The position numbers and the translations under genes were made by a program. Below the pieces are notes generated by a model. It saw only the letters and a program-made list of their open reading frames with translations. It was not told the origin of the DNA and made no database searches. This document shows positions 16,951 through 22,878 of a stretch of 24,292 nucleotides of DNA, in pieces. The stretch covers positions 1-24,292 of IMG/VR virus record IMGVR_UViG_3300025168_000648. The stretch is one strand, 5' to 3'. The DNA comes from a virus. Numbering within the stretch: position 1 is the stretch's first letter; every line of letters begins with the position of its first letter.

Positions 16951-18615
16951 TTATCCCATCATATCAGACATACCCATATCATCTGCCATATCTCCCATAG
17001 CGGATTGTACATTAGGGTCTGATAATTTTTTAGTTGCGTCAGCTTGTGTATTGGCTACTTGCGCTTCTTGTTGTGCTTGTTGTGCCATTGCAGCTTGTTG
17101 TTGTGCTTCTGCTTGTGCGGCTCTCATTTCATCAACTTGATCTTTACCTCTTAAAACAGTTTTAGGTACACCTAATAATTTTGCTCTCATTCTAATTGCG
17201 TTATCGTGATCTATATTATCCATAATAGCAGGATCAACTTGTGCAATATTCATTGCTAGTGTGTATAATCTTTCAATAGCAACTGCTTCTTCCATTCTTT
17301 GTGATCTAGCTAATGGCCCAACATATTCTACATCAATTGTAGTATCTTGAATAACATCTGGTGCAGGTAATAAAGCACCTGCTCTAAACATAATTCCAAA
17401 TACTCTTTCAATTAATGGATTTAAAAATTCAGTTTGAAAACGACCTAATGTTGGCCCAAGTAATCTTTGCATAAGTTCATATCTAACTTGAACTTCTGTT
17501 GCTGTCATTTGTGGCCCATCTTGTAATTGTAGTTGGTCTGAATAAAATGCTTGTCTAATAGCAGTTCTTAATTGGTTTTCTTTCATGTCAGTTATTTGCC
17601 AATTAGAACCAATTTGTAATGGTTTAACAGCACCGTCATTTCTAACAACTGTAATACCAGCAGGTGTCATTCTAACTCTACCAATTACACCGTCATCTTG
17701 AACAAGTAATGGTGGATCAATTGCTTTAGCCCATGCTTTTAATCCAATTTCAACTGCTTTGTTTAAAGTTTTAATATCTGGTAACGCATTAAATGATGGT
17801 GATCTTCCAAATATTTCACCAGTTGCTTTTGACCAACGTGGTACTAAATATGGAAACTCATTATAACCACCTGTTCTAACAACCATTTTATCTTCTTCAC
17901 AAACATGACATGAATGAAATGGTAATTTAGTTGCAGATTTTCCTATTGCTCTTTCGTAATCTTCTTTTGGTTCTACAGCGTGAATAAATGTAAATTTTTT
18001 TTCTGGTTTTTCTCTTGATGCTTTTAAAATTTTTTCACCTAAATTTTCTTCACCAAATTCTTGTACAGCTTGTCTAGCTGTTAATTTATATTTTCTATAA
18101 AGTGTATCTACTTTTCCATTTATATTTTCTTGAATATAGTATTCTGCAATATGCAAACAATTAAAATGAATACCATCTGTATCAAATCCTTTTTGTGCTT
18201 CTTCAACAAAAATTGCACCTGTACCTATTGAGCATAGATCAAGATATAATTCATGTACTTCTGTATTAAAATTTGTTTCGTTAAAAGTATCATACATTCT
18301 TTTTGCAGTATCTTCTAACCATAAAGCAACTTCTCTATTTTGATTTAGATTTTCATCTCTTAATTTAATTGAAAACCATGCTAATGATGGAGATGTAAGT
18401 GTACCTTGTAATGATGCTGCTAATAAATTGTTAGCAGTAATAGCTGTACTATCATAAAGAACTTCTGTTCTTTTTTCACCCCGAGTTTTTAATGTAATAA
18501 CATCTGCTTTTCTTGGCATAACATAATCAAGAATTTCTTGCCAATGACTTTCCCAAGACCCTCTATCTTCTTCCATAGAGCCTAGACGTTTTTTTACATA
18601 TTCAAAAGATGCCAT
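16951..18615 (-). CDS. Portal (head-tail connector) protein, T7 gp8-like
   Basis: The 554-aa product begins with 'EEDRGSWESHWQEILDYVMP' (residues 15-34), a strong signature of the T7-type head-tail connector family. 'LYDSTAITANNLLAASLQG' follows near 52-70. The C-terminal 60 residues are Ala/Gln-rich (about 498-525), then Asp/Met-rich, a probable flexible tail inside the head. T7 gp8 is 536 aa, so the length fits. It forms the dodecameric ring through which DNA is packaged and ejected. It starts one base after the 42-aa gene and leads the portal-Bbp19-scaffold string of near-touching genes. Confidence 0.94.
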   Translation of the reverse strand: MASFEYVKKRLGSMEEDRGSWESHWQEILDYVMPRKADVITLKTRGEKRTEVLYDSTAITANNLLAASLQGTLTSPSLAWFSIKLRDENLNQNREVALWLEDTAKRMYDTFNETNFNTEVHELYLDLCSIGTGAIFVEEAQKGFDTDGIHFNCLHIAEYYIQENINGKVDTLYRKYKLTARQAVQEFGEENLGEKILKASREKPEKKFTFIHAVEPKEDYERAIGKSATKLPFHSCHVCEEDKMVVRTGGYNEFPYLVPRWSKATGEIFGRSPSFNALPDIKTLNKAVEIGLKAWAKAIDPPLLVQDDGVIGRVRMTPAGITVVRNDGAVKPLQIGSNWQITDMKENQLRTAIRQAFYSDQLQLQDGPQMTATEVQVRYELMQRLLGPTLGRFQTEFLNPLIERVFGIMFRAGALLPAPDVIQDTTIDVEYVGPLARSQRMEEAVAIERLYTLAMNIAQVDPAIMDNIDHDNAIRMRAKLLGVPKTVLRGKDQVDEMRAAQAEAQQQAAMAQQAQQEAQVANTQADATKKLSDPNVQSAMGDMADDMGMSDMMG

Positions 18616-18616
18616 A

Positions 18617-18745
18617 CTAACTTTTTTTTGTATTCTTCCAACCAGACTTCATTGCTTTATATGCTTTTGCAGATACTGTTGATTTACTTTTTGGTCTTGA
18701 AGTACCAGCTTTTTTTCTAGCATTAATATTTTTTACCAATGACAT
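18617..18745 (-). CDS. Basic 42-aa microprotein upstream of portal
   Basis: The ATG at 18745 shares a base with the stop of the previous gene (TAATG) and is preceded by an exceptionally strong ribosome site, AGGAGGAGGAG. The frame runs 42 codons to a TAG one base before the portal ATG. About 13 of 42 residues are Lys or Arg, with no acidic residues; it also contains 'SKSTVSAKAYKAMKSGWKN'. It fills a 129-bp gap exactly and is coupled on both sides, so it is very likely translated. A small basic protein by the portal could be a minor virion or DNA-binding factor; the function is unknown. Confidence 0.78.
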   Translation of the reverse strand: MSLVKNINARKKAGTSRPKSKSTVSAKAYKAMKSGWKNTKKS

Positions 18746-18954
18746 TATACTCCTCCTCCTAATACTGTTTTACTTGTTTCCGCTTCTGTTTCATCACCTA
18801 CACCAGAAGTTAAAATTGTTCCACGCATTCCTTTTTTCTTTGTACCTAACATTTTTTCTTTTTCAGCCGCAAGTTTTGCTTCTGCAGCATCTGTTTTATC
18901 ATAGACCGATTGATCTACTGGTGGTGGCATTTGTGGTTGTGGTTTTCCGCCCAT
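18745..18954 (-). CDS. Small Gly-tailed virion-type protein (gp6.7/gp7.3-like), copy 2
   Basis: The 69-aa product has a Pro/Gln-rich start (KPQPQMPPPVD), a short charged helix (DAAEAKLAAEKEKMLG), and a C-terminal tail 'RGTILTSGVGDETEAETSKT' followed by VLGGGV. The 'GTILTS' and 'KT.LGG' elements recur in small proteins near the portal of many short-tailed phages. They recall the basic, Gly-ended T7 proteins gp6.7 and gp7.3, which are minor virion components needed for adsorption or ejection. The tail matches that of the 84-aa gene two positions upstream. Its last codons (GGA GGA GGA) also form the ribosome site of the next gene. The gp6.7/7.3 comparison is an inference from position and composition. 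Confidence 0.72.
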   Translation of the reverse strand: MGGKPQPQMPPPVDQSVYDKTDAAEAKLAAEKEKMLGTKKKGMRGTILTSGVGDETEAETSKTVLGGGV

Positions 18955-18964
18955 AATTATTCTC

Positions 18965-19393
18965 CTAAATCCATTTACATTCTTCTTTTAACATACCGTA
19001 TATAGCCGCATCAACAAAATTATTATCTATTTTCATAACTTGTCTAACTACGCCTTCTTTTTTCCAACCTGTTCCAGATAAAATACGTTCATTACGTTCA
19101 TATCCGTTTTTACAAACTGCTGTCATACGACCACAGCCGATTTGTTTAAAACCGTAGTCAAAGACGTATCTTATATGTTTTCTTGTAAATAATCTAGGAC
19201 TTTCTATAGCTAGATGAACGTAGATGTTATGACCATCATAATCAGTAAATAAAAATCCACCTAATATTTTATCATTTTCTATAAAACCAATGTAAGAAAA
19301 TTCATCTTTTATGTCAGCAGATATATGACAATTTTTTTTTAAATAATTACCAATTGGTTTTCTCCACTTGTCGTTTGTTACGACTTCAACCAT
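18965..19393 (-). CDS. GNAT-type acetyltransferase-like protein
   Basis: A 142-aa protein with the beta-alpha pattern of GNAT enzymes: 'FSYIGFIENDKILGGFLFTD' near residues 32-51, 'NIYVHLAIESPRLFTRKHIR' near 56-75, 'GFKQIGCGRMTAVC' near 81-94 and 'NERILSGTGWKKEGVVRQ' near 101-118. The usual Q/R-x-x-G-x-G/A acetyl-CoA loop is not clear; 'RLFTRKHIR' takes its place, so it may be divergent. Similar proteins occur between terminase and portal in many marine podoviruses. Here it lies between the two Gly-tailed small proteins. The substrate is unknown: either a virion protein or a host factor is possible. Confidence 0.75.
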   Translation of the reverse strand: MVEVVTNDKWRKPIGNYLKKNCHISADIKDEFSYIGFIENDKILGGFLFTDYDGHNIYVHLAIESPRLFTRKHIRYVFDYGFKQIGCGRMTAVCKNGYERNERILSGTGWKKEGVVRQVMKIDNNFVDAAIYGMLKEECKWI

Positions 19394-19396
19394 AAA

Positions 19397-19651
19397 TTAT
19401 GCTTTGATTTTTTTCTTTTTTCCGCCACCTAAAATAGTTTTAGAAACATTTGCTTCTTCTGTATCACCACCAGCCATTACTGTCTGTCCACTTGTACCAT
19501 AACCAGAACCTAATGCTGCTTTTTTTTGTGCCGCAACATCTACTGGTGCAGTTTGTGCTGCTACAGGTGCTTGTACAGGTGCTTGTACTTGTGCTACAGG
19601 TGGTTGTACTGTTTGAGTAATTGTTCTTATAATTCTTCTTACAAATCCCAT
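19397..19651 (-). CDS. Small Gly-tailed virion-type protein, copy 1
   Basis: The 84-aa product starts with a basic amphipathic stretch (MGFVRRIIRTITQTV), then a Val/Gln/Ala/Pro linker with a repeated 'VQAPV' unit (residues about 22-32). It ends in 'TVMAGGDTEEANVSKTILGG' plus a very basic Lys-rich tip. The segment before the tip matches the tail of the 69-aa protein (SKT-V/I-LGGG). Upstream is the terminase, with a 12-base spacer bearing AAGGAAAAAA as ribosome site. Position and composition resemble T7 gp6.7/gp7.3, so a minor virion role is plausible but unproven. Confidence 0.72.
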   Translation of the reverse strand: MGFVRRIIRTITQTVQPPVAQVQAPVQAPVAAQTAPVDVAAQKKAALGSGYGTSGQTVMAGGDTEEANVSKTILGGGKKKKIKA

Positions 19652-19663
19652 TTTTTTTCCTTG

Positions 19664-21085
19664 TTAATTAAATATATTAAACTCATGTTCTGATTGCACT
19701 TGTAATCTTTCATACGATTTTGTTCTAGCTTTTCTTAACGACATAACTGCATATCTCATTGCAGATATTACGTCATCATTAGCTGGTACAATCTTACCAT
19801 CTTTTCTATGATACATACGCAATTCTTCTAGTAGTTTACCTTGATTTTTAAAAATTTTCAACCTTTGTGTTTTAAATCTAGTATATATTTCTTGAACACC
19901 TGCTTCTACAGAGTTACCTCCAGAACCTTCTTTTTGTCCATTTGCAGGTGCATTACTAAAATGTTCTCTACTCATGTTTACACCTTCTTCTTTGTATTGT
20001 TGTGTTAGACTTTTTCCAGACCCTTTATCAGCTTGCCTACCATCCATAGGCCAAATTACAGGAATATGTTTACCTCTCATTTTTATAGCAGATGCATGAA
20101 TAGGTACTGCTTCTTGCCTCATAGAATAACAATCATAAACATAAGCTGTATCTGTATCTCTATCCCAAGCAATCCATACTGCGGCTGTTGGGTGATCCCA
20201 ACCAAAATCCAGCCCACAAATTTTTGGCCAATGATCTGGTAATTCAATTTCTTTACATACAATTTCTTCTTCTGCTACAGGAAATACTAAACCAGTACCT
20301 AATTGTGGTATTCCACGTTCTCTCATTTTTCTTTCGTGTGGCGGTAATGCGGCTAAAATTTGATCTCTAACTTCTTTTGTCATATGAGGTGCATCATCCC
20401 ATCCTGCTGTTATTAATGCTTGGCCTGCTCTTAAATTATTTACAAATTGTGCAACTGTTTGTGTCATACCGCTTTCTGGTGTAAACGTCATATATACTAC
20501 ACCACCTTTATCGGCTGTCCGTGTTAGTGATTGAGTATATATTGGAGTAGGTGGTTCTTCATCTAACCAGATCACATCTACACTTTCACCCATCCATTTT
20601 TCTTTACCCATATCATAAGATTTAAAACCTAACCTAGAATGGCCTCCAGAAACGTGTTTTATAATAACAGAGTTTAATGCGTTAGGTACGCCAGCTTTTC
20701 TAATAGTTTCTACTATGTATTTTAAAGGTATTGAACCTGTGCCTTTAGCAGACGGGTCATCTGGTTGACCGATAAGTTCTTTTTGGCAAACATCCCTAGT
20801 GGTTTCGTTAGAAACACCCCCAGCCCAAGCACGAATTGGTCTGTTAAACCGTTTACCTTCCCACCACGTTGGGTATAGACCCGTCACATGGTACGCCATT
20901 TCCATAGCCCCACTAAAAGACTTACCGATCCTATTTCCAGCCATAAGCAATCTTTGTTGCGCTTTTGCATTATGGAATTTCATTTGGTATTTGTATGGTT
21001 TATATTCACTCATACGATTAGTAGCTTTTCTTTGCTCTAATATTTTGGCTATCTTAACAGCTTGTTCTAGGTCGTCACTTGTCAT
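19664..21085 (-). CDS. terL: Terminase large subunit (packaging ATPase-nuclease)
   Basis: This 473-aa protein carries the full terminase motif set. The Walker A variant is AGNRIGKS at residues 49-56. Walker B is VIWLDEE at 171-177, with the catalytic acid pair D176/E177. The coupling motif 'VYMTFTPESG' lies near 197-206. The C-terminal RNase H-fold nuclease has acidic residues D293 and D297 in 'GLDFGWDHPT', D348 in 'WPMDG', and the D437/D438 pair in 'ANDDVISAMRY'. It is a little shorter than T7 gp19 (586 aa). It pumps genomic DNA through the portal and cuts it. Its start overlaps the end of the 75-aa gene by 11 bases. Unusually, the small subunit is not adjacent but separated by that gene and a 364-bp gap. 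Confidence 0.96.
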   Translation of the reverse strand: MTSDDLEQAVKIAKILEQRKATNRMSEYKPYKYQMKFHNAKAQQRLLMAGNRIGKSFSGAMEMAYHVTGLYPTWWEGKRFNRPIRAWAGGVSNETTRDVCQKELIGQPDDPSAKGTGSIPLKYIVETIRKAGVPNALNSVIIKHVSGGHSRLGFKSYDMGKEKWMGESVDVIWLDEEPPTPIYTQSLTRTADKGGVVYMTFTPESGMTQTVAQFVNNLRAGQALITAGWDDAPHMTKEVRDQILAALPPHERKMRERGIPQLGTGLVFPVAEEEIVCKEIELPDHWPKICGLDFGWDHPTAAVWIAWDRDTDTAYVYDCYSMRQEAVPIHASAIKMRGKHIPVIWPMDGRQADKGSGKSLTQQYKEEGVNMSREHFSNAPANGQKEGSGGNSVEAGVQEIYTRFKTQRLKIFKNQGKLLEELRMYHRKDGKIVPANDDVISAMRYAVMSLRKARTKSYERLQVQSEHEFNIFN

Positions 21086-21302
21086 TTTTTATAATATATT
21101 TTCTACGTATTTTACGTGGTGTTGCTAACTCAAAAATTTCTTCGGTAGTCATATGCGTCTTATCATCAAACCCATAATGTTGTGTAGCAGTATAAGGAAC
21201 TCTATCAACAAGAACATATCTATAGATATACGTACTATTCTGAAAATGCAATAAAGTTTGAGGTTTTTTTATCTGTAGAAATTTACGTGCCATATAAGCC
21301 AT
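21075..21302 (-). CDS. 75-aa unknown protein coupled to large terminase
   Basis: The frame opens at 21302 (a second ATG at 21293 is three codons later) and overlaps the large terminase start by 11 bases. This coupling, and the absence of any other gene in the space, support it. The product is basic at both ends and aromatic in the middle (FQNSTYIYRYVLVDRVPY), with 'MTTEEIFELATPRKIRRKY' near the C-terminus. I recognise no family. No Shine-Dalgarno site precedes either ATG. It could be a terminase partner, since it lies where a small subunit would normally be, but that is speculation. Confidence 0.65.
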   Translation of the reverse strand: MAYMARKFLQIKKPQTLLHFQNSTYIYRYVLVDRVPYTATQHYGFDDKTHMTTEEIFELATPRKIRRKYIIKNDK

Positions 21303-21330
21303 ATAGTTTAAAAATTTTATATATGCAAGC

Positions 21331-21348
21331 TATTAACATAGGTTAATA
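21331..21348. promoter_or_regulatory. Palindrome (operator candidate) upstream of the 75-aa/large terminase genes
   Basis: TATTAAC-ATAG-GTTAATA is a perfect inverted repeat with 7-base arms and a 4-base centre, 29 bases upstream of the 75-aa start. Its core ATTAAC-N4-GTTAAT is shared with 22178-22193. The spacing fits a dimeric helix-turn-helix regulator; the core is close to sites of the CRP/FNR superfamily (for example the PrfA box TTAACANNTGTTAA, one mismatch). A poor promoter-like series (TTAACC then TATATA/TATAAA, minus strand) overlaps it. Confidence 0.5.
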
Positions 21349-21375
21349 TTTAATAATTACCCATGAGTTTGCGGA

Positions 21376-21441
21376 GGCATCCATTGTATAGTGACACAAA
21401 TATCGTTTTGGGGGGGTGGGGGTCAAATCACGGGCATCCAT
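21376..21441 (+). repeat. Direct repeat GGCATCCAT, two copies 57 bp apart
   Basis: The 9-mer GGCATCCAT occurs at 21376-21384 and 21433-21441, flanking the G-run. Shorter CATCC copies follow at 21571-21575 and 21616-21620, all in the same orientation. Such iterated short motifs are typical of binding sites for small terminase or for a replication/regulatory protein; which one is unknown. Confidence 0.45.
21410..21422 (+). other. Homopolymeric G run (G7-T-G5)
   Basis: Twelve of thirteen bases are G, in a genome of about 30% GC. It provides three GGG runs at most, so a four-tract intramolecular quadruplex would need more distant G runs (near 21496-21500 or 21538-21543). It could mark a nicking or packaging-pause site, or alter local duplex structure. 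Its length also makes it prone to sequencing error. Confidence 0.55.
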
Positions 21442-21442
21442 C

Positions 21443-21468
21443 CACACAAAGAAGCCCTTGTTTGTGTG
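21443..21468. other. Hairpin CACACAAA / TTTGTGTG
   Basis: An exact 8-bp inverted repeat with a 10-base loop (GAAGCCCTTG) whose inner AAG/CTT bases can partly pair. The left arm can alternatively pair with the later GT tract (TCCACACA at 21441-21448 with TGTGTGGA at 21556-21563), so two competing folds are possible. No U-rich tail follows on either strand, so it is not a simple terminator. Confidence 0.55.
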
Positions 21469-21666
21469 TGTATGTAGGAGAGGAATAGAACAAAGCAGGG
21501 GTAATATCTACCAGACCGCAGCACTTGAGGCAGCAGCAGGGGGAAGGCGTGTGTGTGTGTGGACACCGATCATCCAGCCATCTTACGCAGGTAATCAGAG
21601 TGATGAGGCTTGTGTCATCCTTTAGGTGTTATGCTTATGTATGATGAGATATGGAGGAGTAACGAC

Positions 21667-22095
21667 CTAGTTTAAGCTAGACCCGCCATCATTAGGATCA
21701 GTAAGTTTAACGATCTTCATGTTTGATAGTAAGTGATCTAGTTCGGCCTTAAGTTCCTCGTCTGTTTTCTTACCCGTTATATCTTCAAATTTGGTTGTAG
21801 TTTGGTAGCCCGTACGATCTAGCAATGAATTGATTGCACCTAGTTGAACGCTTGGAGTAGTCTTGTCGTTCTCTATCAATTTTTTAAGTTTATCTACCGC
21901 CATTGGTACAGCAGACCCGAGCAGCTTTTTAGTGGCCGCCTCAATTTGGTTTTGTAGTTTGTTTTTAAGTTCGTAGCCTTGCTGTTCAGCAGTCTTTTCA
22001 GAGTATCCCGCCTTGATTGCGGATTGTGTAGCGTTGCCCGTCTGACTAAAGTATTCAACGAACATTTTTTGTTTGTCTGTAAGGGTTTGTGACAT
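21667..22095 (-). CDS. terS: Terminase small subunit
   Basis: The 142-aa product has the classic small-terminase opening 'LTDKQKMFVEYF' (residues 5-16), then 'GNATQSAIKAGYSEKTA' (20-36). This is the helix-turn-helix of the Terminase_2 family that recognises the packaging site. A helical oligomerisation region follows, and an acidic/Gly tail probably contacts the large subunit. The gene is noticeably richer in G and C (about 40-48% in lines I counted) than the other late genes, and together with the adjacent GC-rich gap looks like a separately acquired packaging-initiation module. There is no Shine-Dalgarno site; its promoter places the transcript start about 2-4 bases before the ATG, so it may be translated from a leaderless mRNA. 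Confidence 0.93.
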   Translation of the reverse strand: MSQTLTDKQKMFVEYFSQTGNATQSAIKAGYSEKTAEQQGYELKNKLQNQIEAATKKLLGSAVPMAVDKLKKLIENDKTTPSVQLGAINSLLDRTGYQTTTKFEDITGKKTDEELKAELDHLLSNMKIVKLTDPNDGGSSLN

Positions 22096-22104
22096 ATTTG
22101 CAAC

Positions 22105-22133
22105 ATTATAAACTAAAGTTTTTTTTTATGCAA
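22105..22133 (-). promoter_or_regulatory. Sigma70-type promoter for small terminase
   Basis: On the minus strand TTGCAT (22133-22128) is followed by exactly 17 bases and a perfect TATAAT (22110-22105). The spacer contains a 9-base A tract. Transcription would begin near 22097-22099, just before the terS ATG at 22095. This is the best promoter in the window by consensus match. Confidence 0.72.
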
Positions 22134-22149
22134 ATTGTTATTTTATGGG

Positions 22150-22176
22150 TTGACGGGTTTTATCAAATGAAATAAT
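22150..22176 (+). promoter_or_regulatory. Probable early promoter, rightward
   Basis: TTGACG (22150-22155) is followed after 15 bases by AATAAT (22171-22176); each is a 5/6 match to consensus, though the spacer is shorter than ideal. The expected start near 22183 falls inside the palindrome at 22178-22193. It would drive the DUF3846-like gene and the coupled early genes. Confidence 0.5.
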
Positions 22177-22177
22177 T

Positions 22178-22193
22178 ATTAACTTATGTTAAT
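22178..22193. promoter_or_regulatory. Palindrome (operator candidate) over the early start site
   Basis: ATTAAC-TTAT-GTTAAT is a perfect inverted repeat with 6-base arms. It shares both arms and the 4-base spacing with 21331-21348. It lies between the rightward -10 element and the ribosome site of the first early gene, where a bound protein would block transcription. A repressor or host CRP/FNR-like regulator is plausible; neither gene is seen in the window. Confidence 0.55.
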
Positions 22194-22211
22194 TAAAATA
22201 GGAGAGAAAAC

Positions 22212-22514
22212 ATGGAAACAGTAAGCGTAATTAATAATAACTTTGAAGGCAGATTAACTGTTTATGATGGTGTTGAGCCTACATTAGAGGAGGCTCAAAA
22301 ACACGTTGGCGGTTATGTTGAGAGAATTGATCTTGAAAGTTATGGTTGTTTATTAGTTGATGAGAATGGCAAACTAAAACAAAAAGATGAAAAAGGTCAA
22401 TGGAGGCTTAAACCTATCAATGTTGAGGCTACCAAACTTTATAACAAATTATTTGATGGTGAAATTTTTGGTAATGTTATCCATATTTTGCCAGAAACTA
22501 GGAAGGAGTGGTAA
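22212..22514 (+). CDS. DUF3846-like early protein
   Basis: This 100-aa acidic protein contains 'EAQKHVGGYVERIDL' near residues 27-41, 'GCLLVDENGKL' near 45-55, 'KPINVEATKLYNKL' near 67-80 and 'IFGNVIHI' near 85-92. That is the signature of the DUF3846 family of phage and plasmid proteins (GGyIE..l....LvvnEeGk...pvN..At.ly...iiGd.l). Its function is unknown. It is the first rightward gene, with a strong GGAGAG ribosome site 6 bases before the ATG, and probably one of the earliest proteins made. Its stop overlaps the next ATG (TAATG). Confidence 0.82.
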   Translation: METVSVINNNFEGRLTVYDGVEPTLEEAQKHVGGYVERIDLESYGCLLVDENGKLKQKDEKGQWRLKPINVEATKLYNKLFDGEIFGNVIHILPETRKEW

Positions 22515-22579
22515 TGGAATACTTTTTATTGGCTCTAATTTGTTCCCTTATAATCGTTAGATTATGGGGGGATGAATAA
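22514..22579 (+). CDS. 21-aa micro-membrane protein
   Basis: The ATG shares a base with the preceding stop, and its own TAA shares a base with the next ATG, so it sits exactly between two genes in two TAATG joints. The GGAAGGAGTGGTA before it is a clear ribosome site. The peptide is one hydrophobic helix (FLLALICSLIIV) with a short RLWGDE tail. It could act in the host membrane, or its translation may only couple its neighbours. Confidence 0.62.
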   Translation: MEYFLLALICSLIIVRLWGDE

Positions 22580-22734
22580 TGAATATTTATTTATCAGCAA
22601 TTGCGTTTGCGCTTTGTTTTGCGCTTATGTTTTTAGGAGTAATTATAGCCATACATTTAAGCGTGTGGCTTGGTCTATCATTAACCGCAGTAGCAGGGAT
22701 TAAATTTTGGTCTTATCTACCGCAATTAAACTAG
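22579..22734 (+). CDS. 51-aa protein with two hydrophobic segments
   Basis: Starting on the TAATG joint, this product is almost wholly hydrophobic: one segment covers about residues 5-26 and a second about 28-41, separated by His-Leu-Ser, with a short polar end (KFWSYLPQLN). The TAG overlaps the AGGAGG-type ribosome site of the next gene. Small two-helix proteins in phage early regions may be holin-like or modify the host membrane, but no lysis gene is nearby and I assign no function. Confidence 0.65.
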   Translation: MNIYLSAIAFALCFALMFLGVIIAIHLSVWLGLSLTAVAGIKFWSYLPQLN

Positions 22735-22741
22735 GAGGAAT

Positions 22742-22870
22742 ATGAATTGGGCAGAATATATAAAACAAGCAATTGAGGCAGGGCTTAACAGCCCTACGCC
22801 TTATAAGGTTATCCCGTATAAAAATGGGATAGGTATTAAAAAAATAGTATTAATCAATAAATCAAACTAG
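22742..22870 (+). CDS. 42-aa unknown early protein
   Basis: A strong TAGGAGGAATATG start is seen, and the same TAGGAGGAAA motif follows its stop, so the stop codon and ribosome site of the next gene are fused. The product begins MNWAEYIKQAIEAGL, a short amphipathic helix, then a basic beta-like region (YKVIPYKNGIGIKKIVLI). It is soluble in appearance, with no recognised family. Confidence 0.65.
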   Translation: MNWAEYIKQAIEAGLNSPTPYKVIPYKNGIGIKKIVLINKSN

Positions 22871-22878
22871 GAGGAAAA

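Larger units (their letters stand above)
21349..21666. other. GC-rich, structured non-coding region between terminase subunit genes (candidate packaging site)
   Basis: This stretch holds no convincing gene on either strand. By hand count 147 of 300 bases (21361-21660) are G or C, about 49%, against roughly 30-32% in sampled late genes. The plus strand is G-rich and carries a G7-T-G5 run (21410-21422), two GT tracts (near 21460-21470 and 21549-21562), an 8-bp hairpin at 21443-21468, and four CATCC motifs in one orientation (21379, 21436, 21571, 21616). Location between small and large terminase genes, iterated motifs and a sharp composition change are what a cos or pac site would look like. 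A structured RNA is the main alternative. Function is inferred, not shown. Confidence 0.5.

Noticed and set aside
21410-21543. Classical four-tract G-quadruplex
   Set aside because: The G7-T-G5 run gives only three GGG tracts close together; a fourth would need a loop of over 70 bases, so I describe only the G run.
21416-21625. Plus-strand open frame of 69 codons in the GC-rich gap
   Set aside because: It starts within the G-run with no ribosome site, lies against the direction of the surrounding genes, and its composition merely reflects GT and GCA repeats.
21894-22106. Second minus-strand frame overlapping the small terminase
   Set aside because: It lies in another frame of a firmly identified gene, and its start falls over the promoter -10 element.
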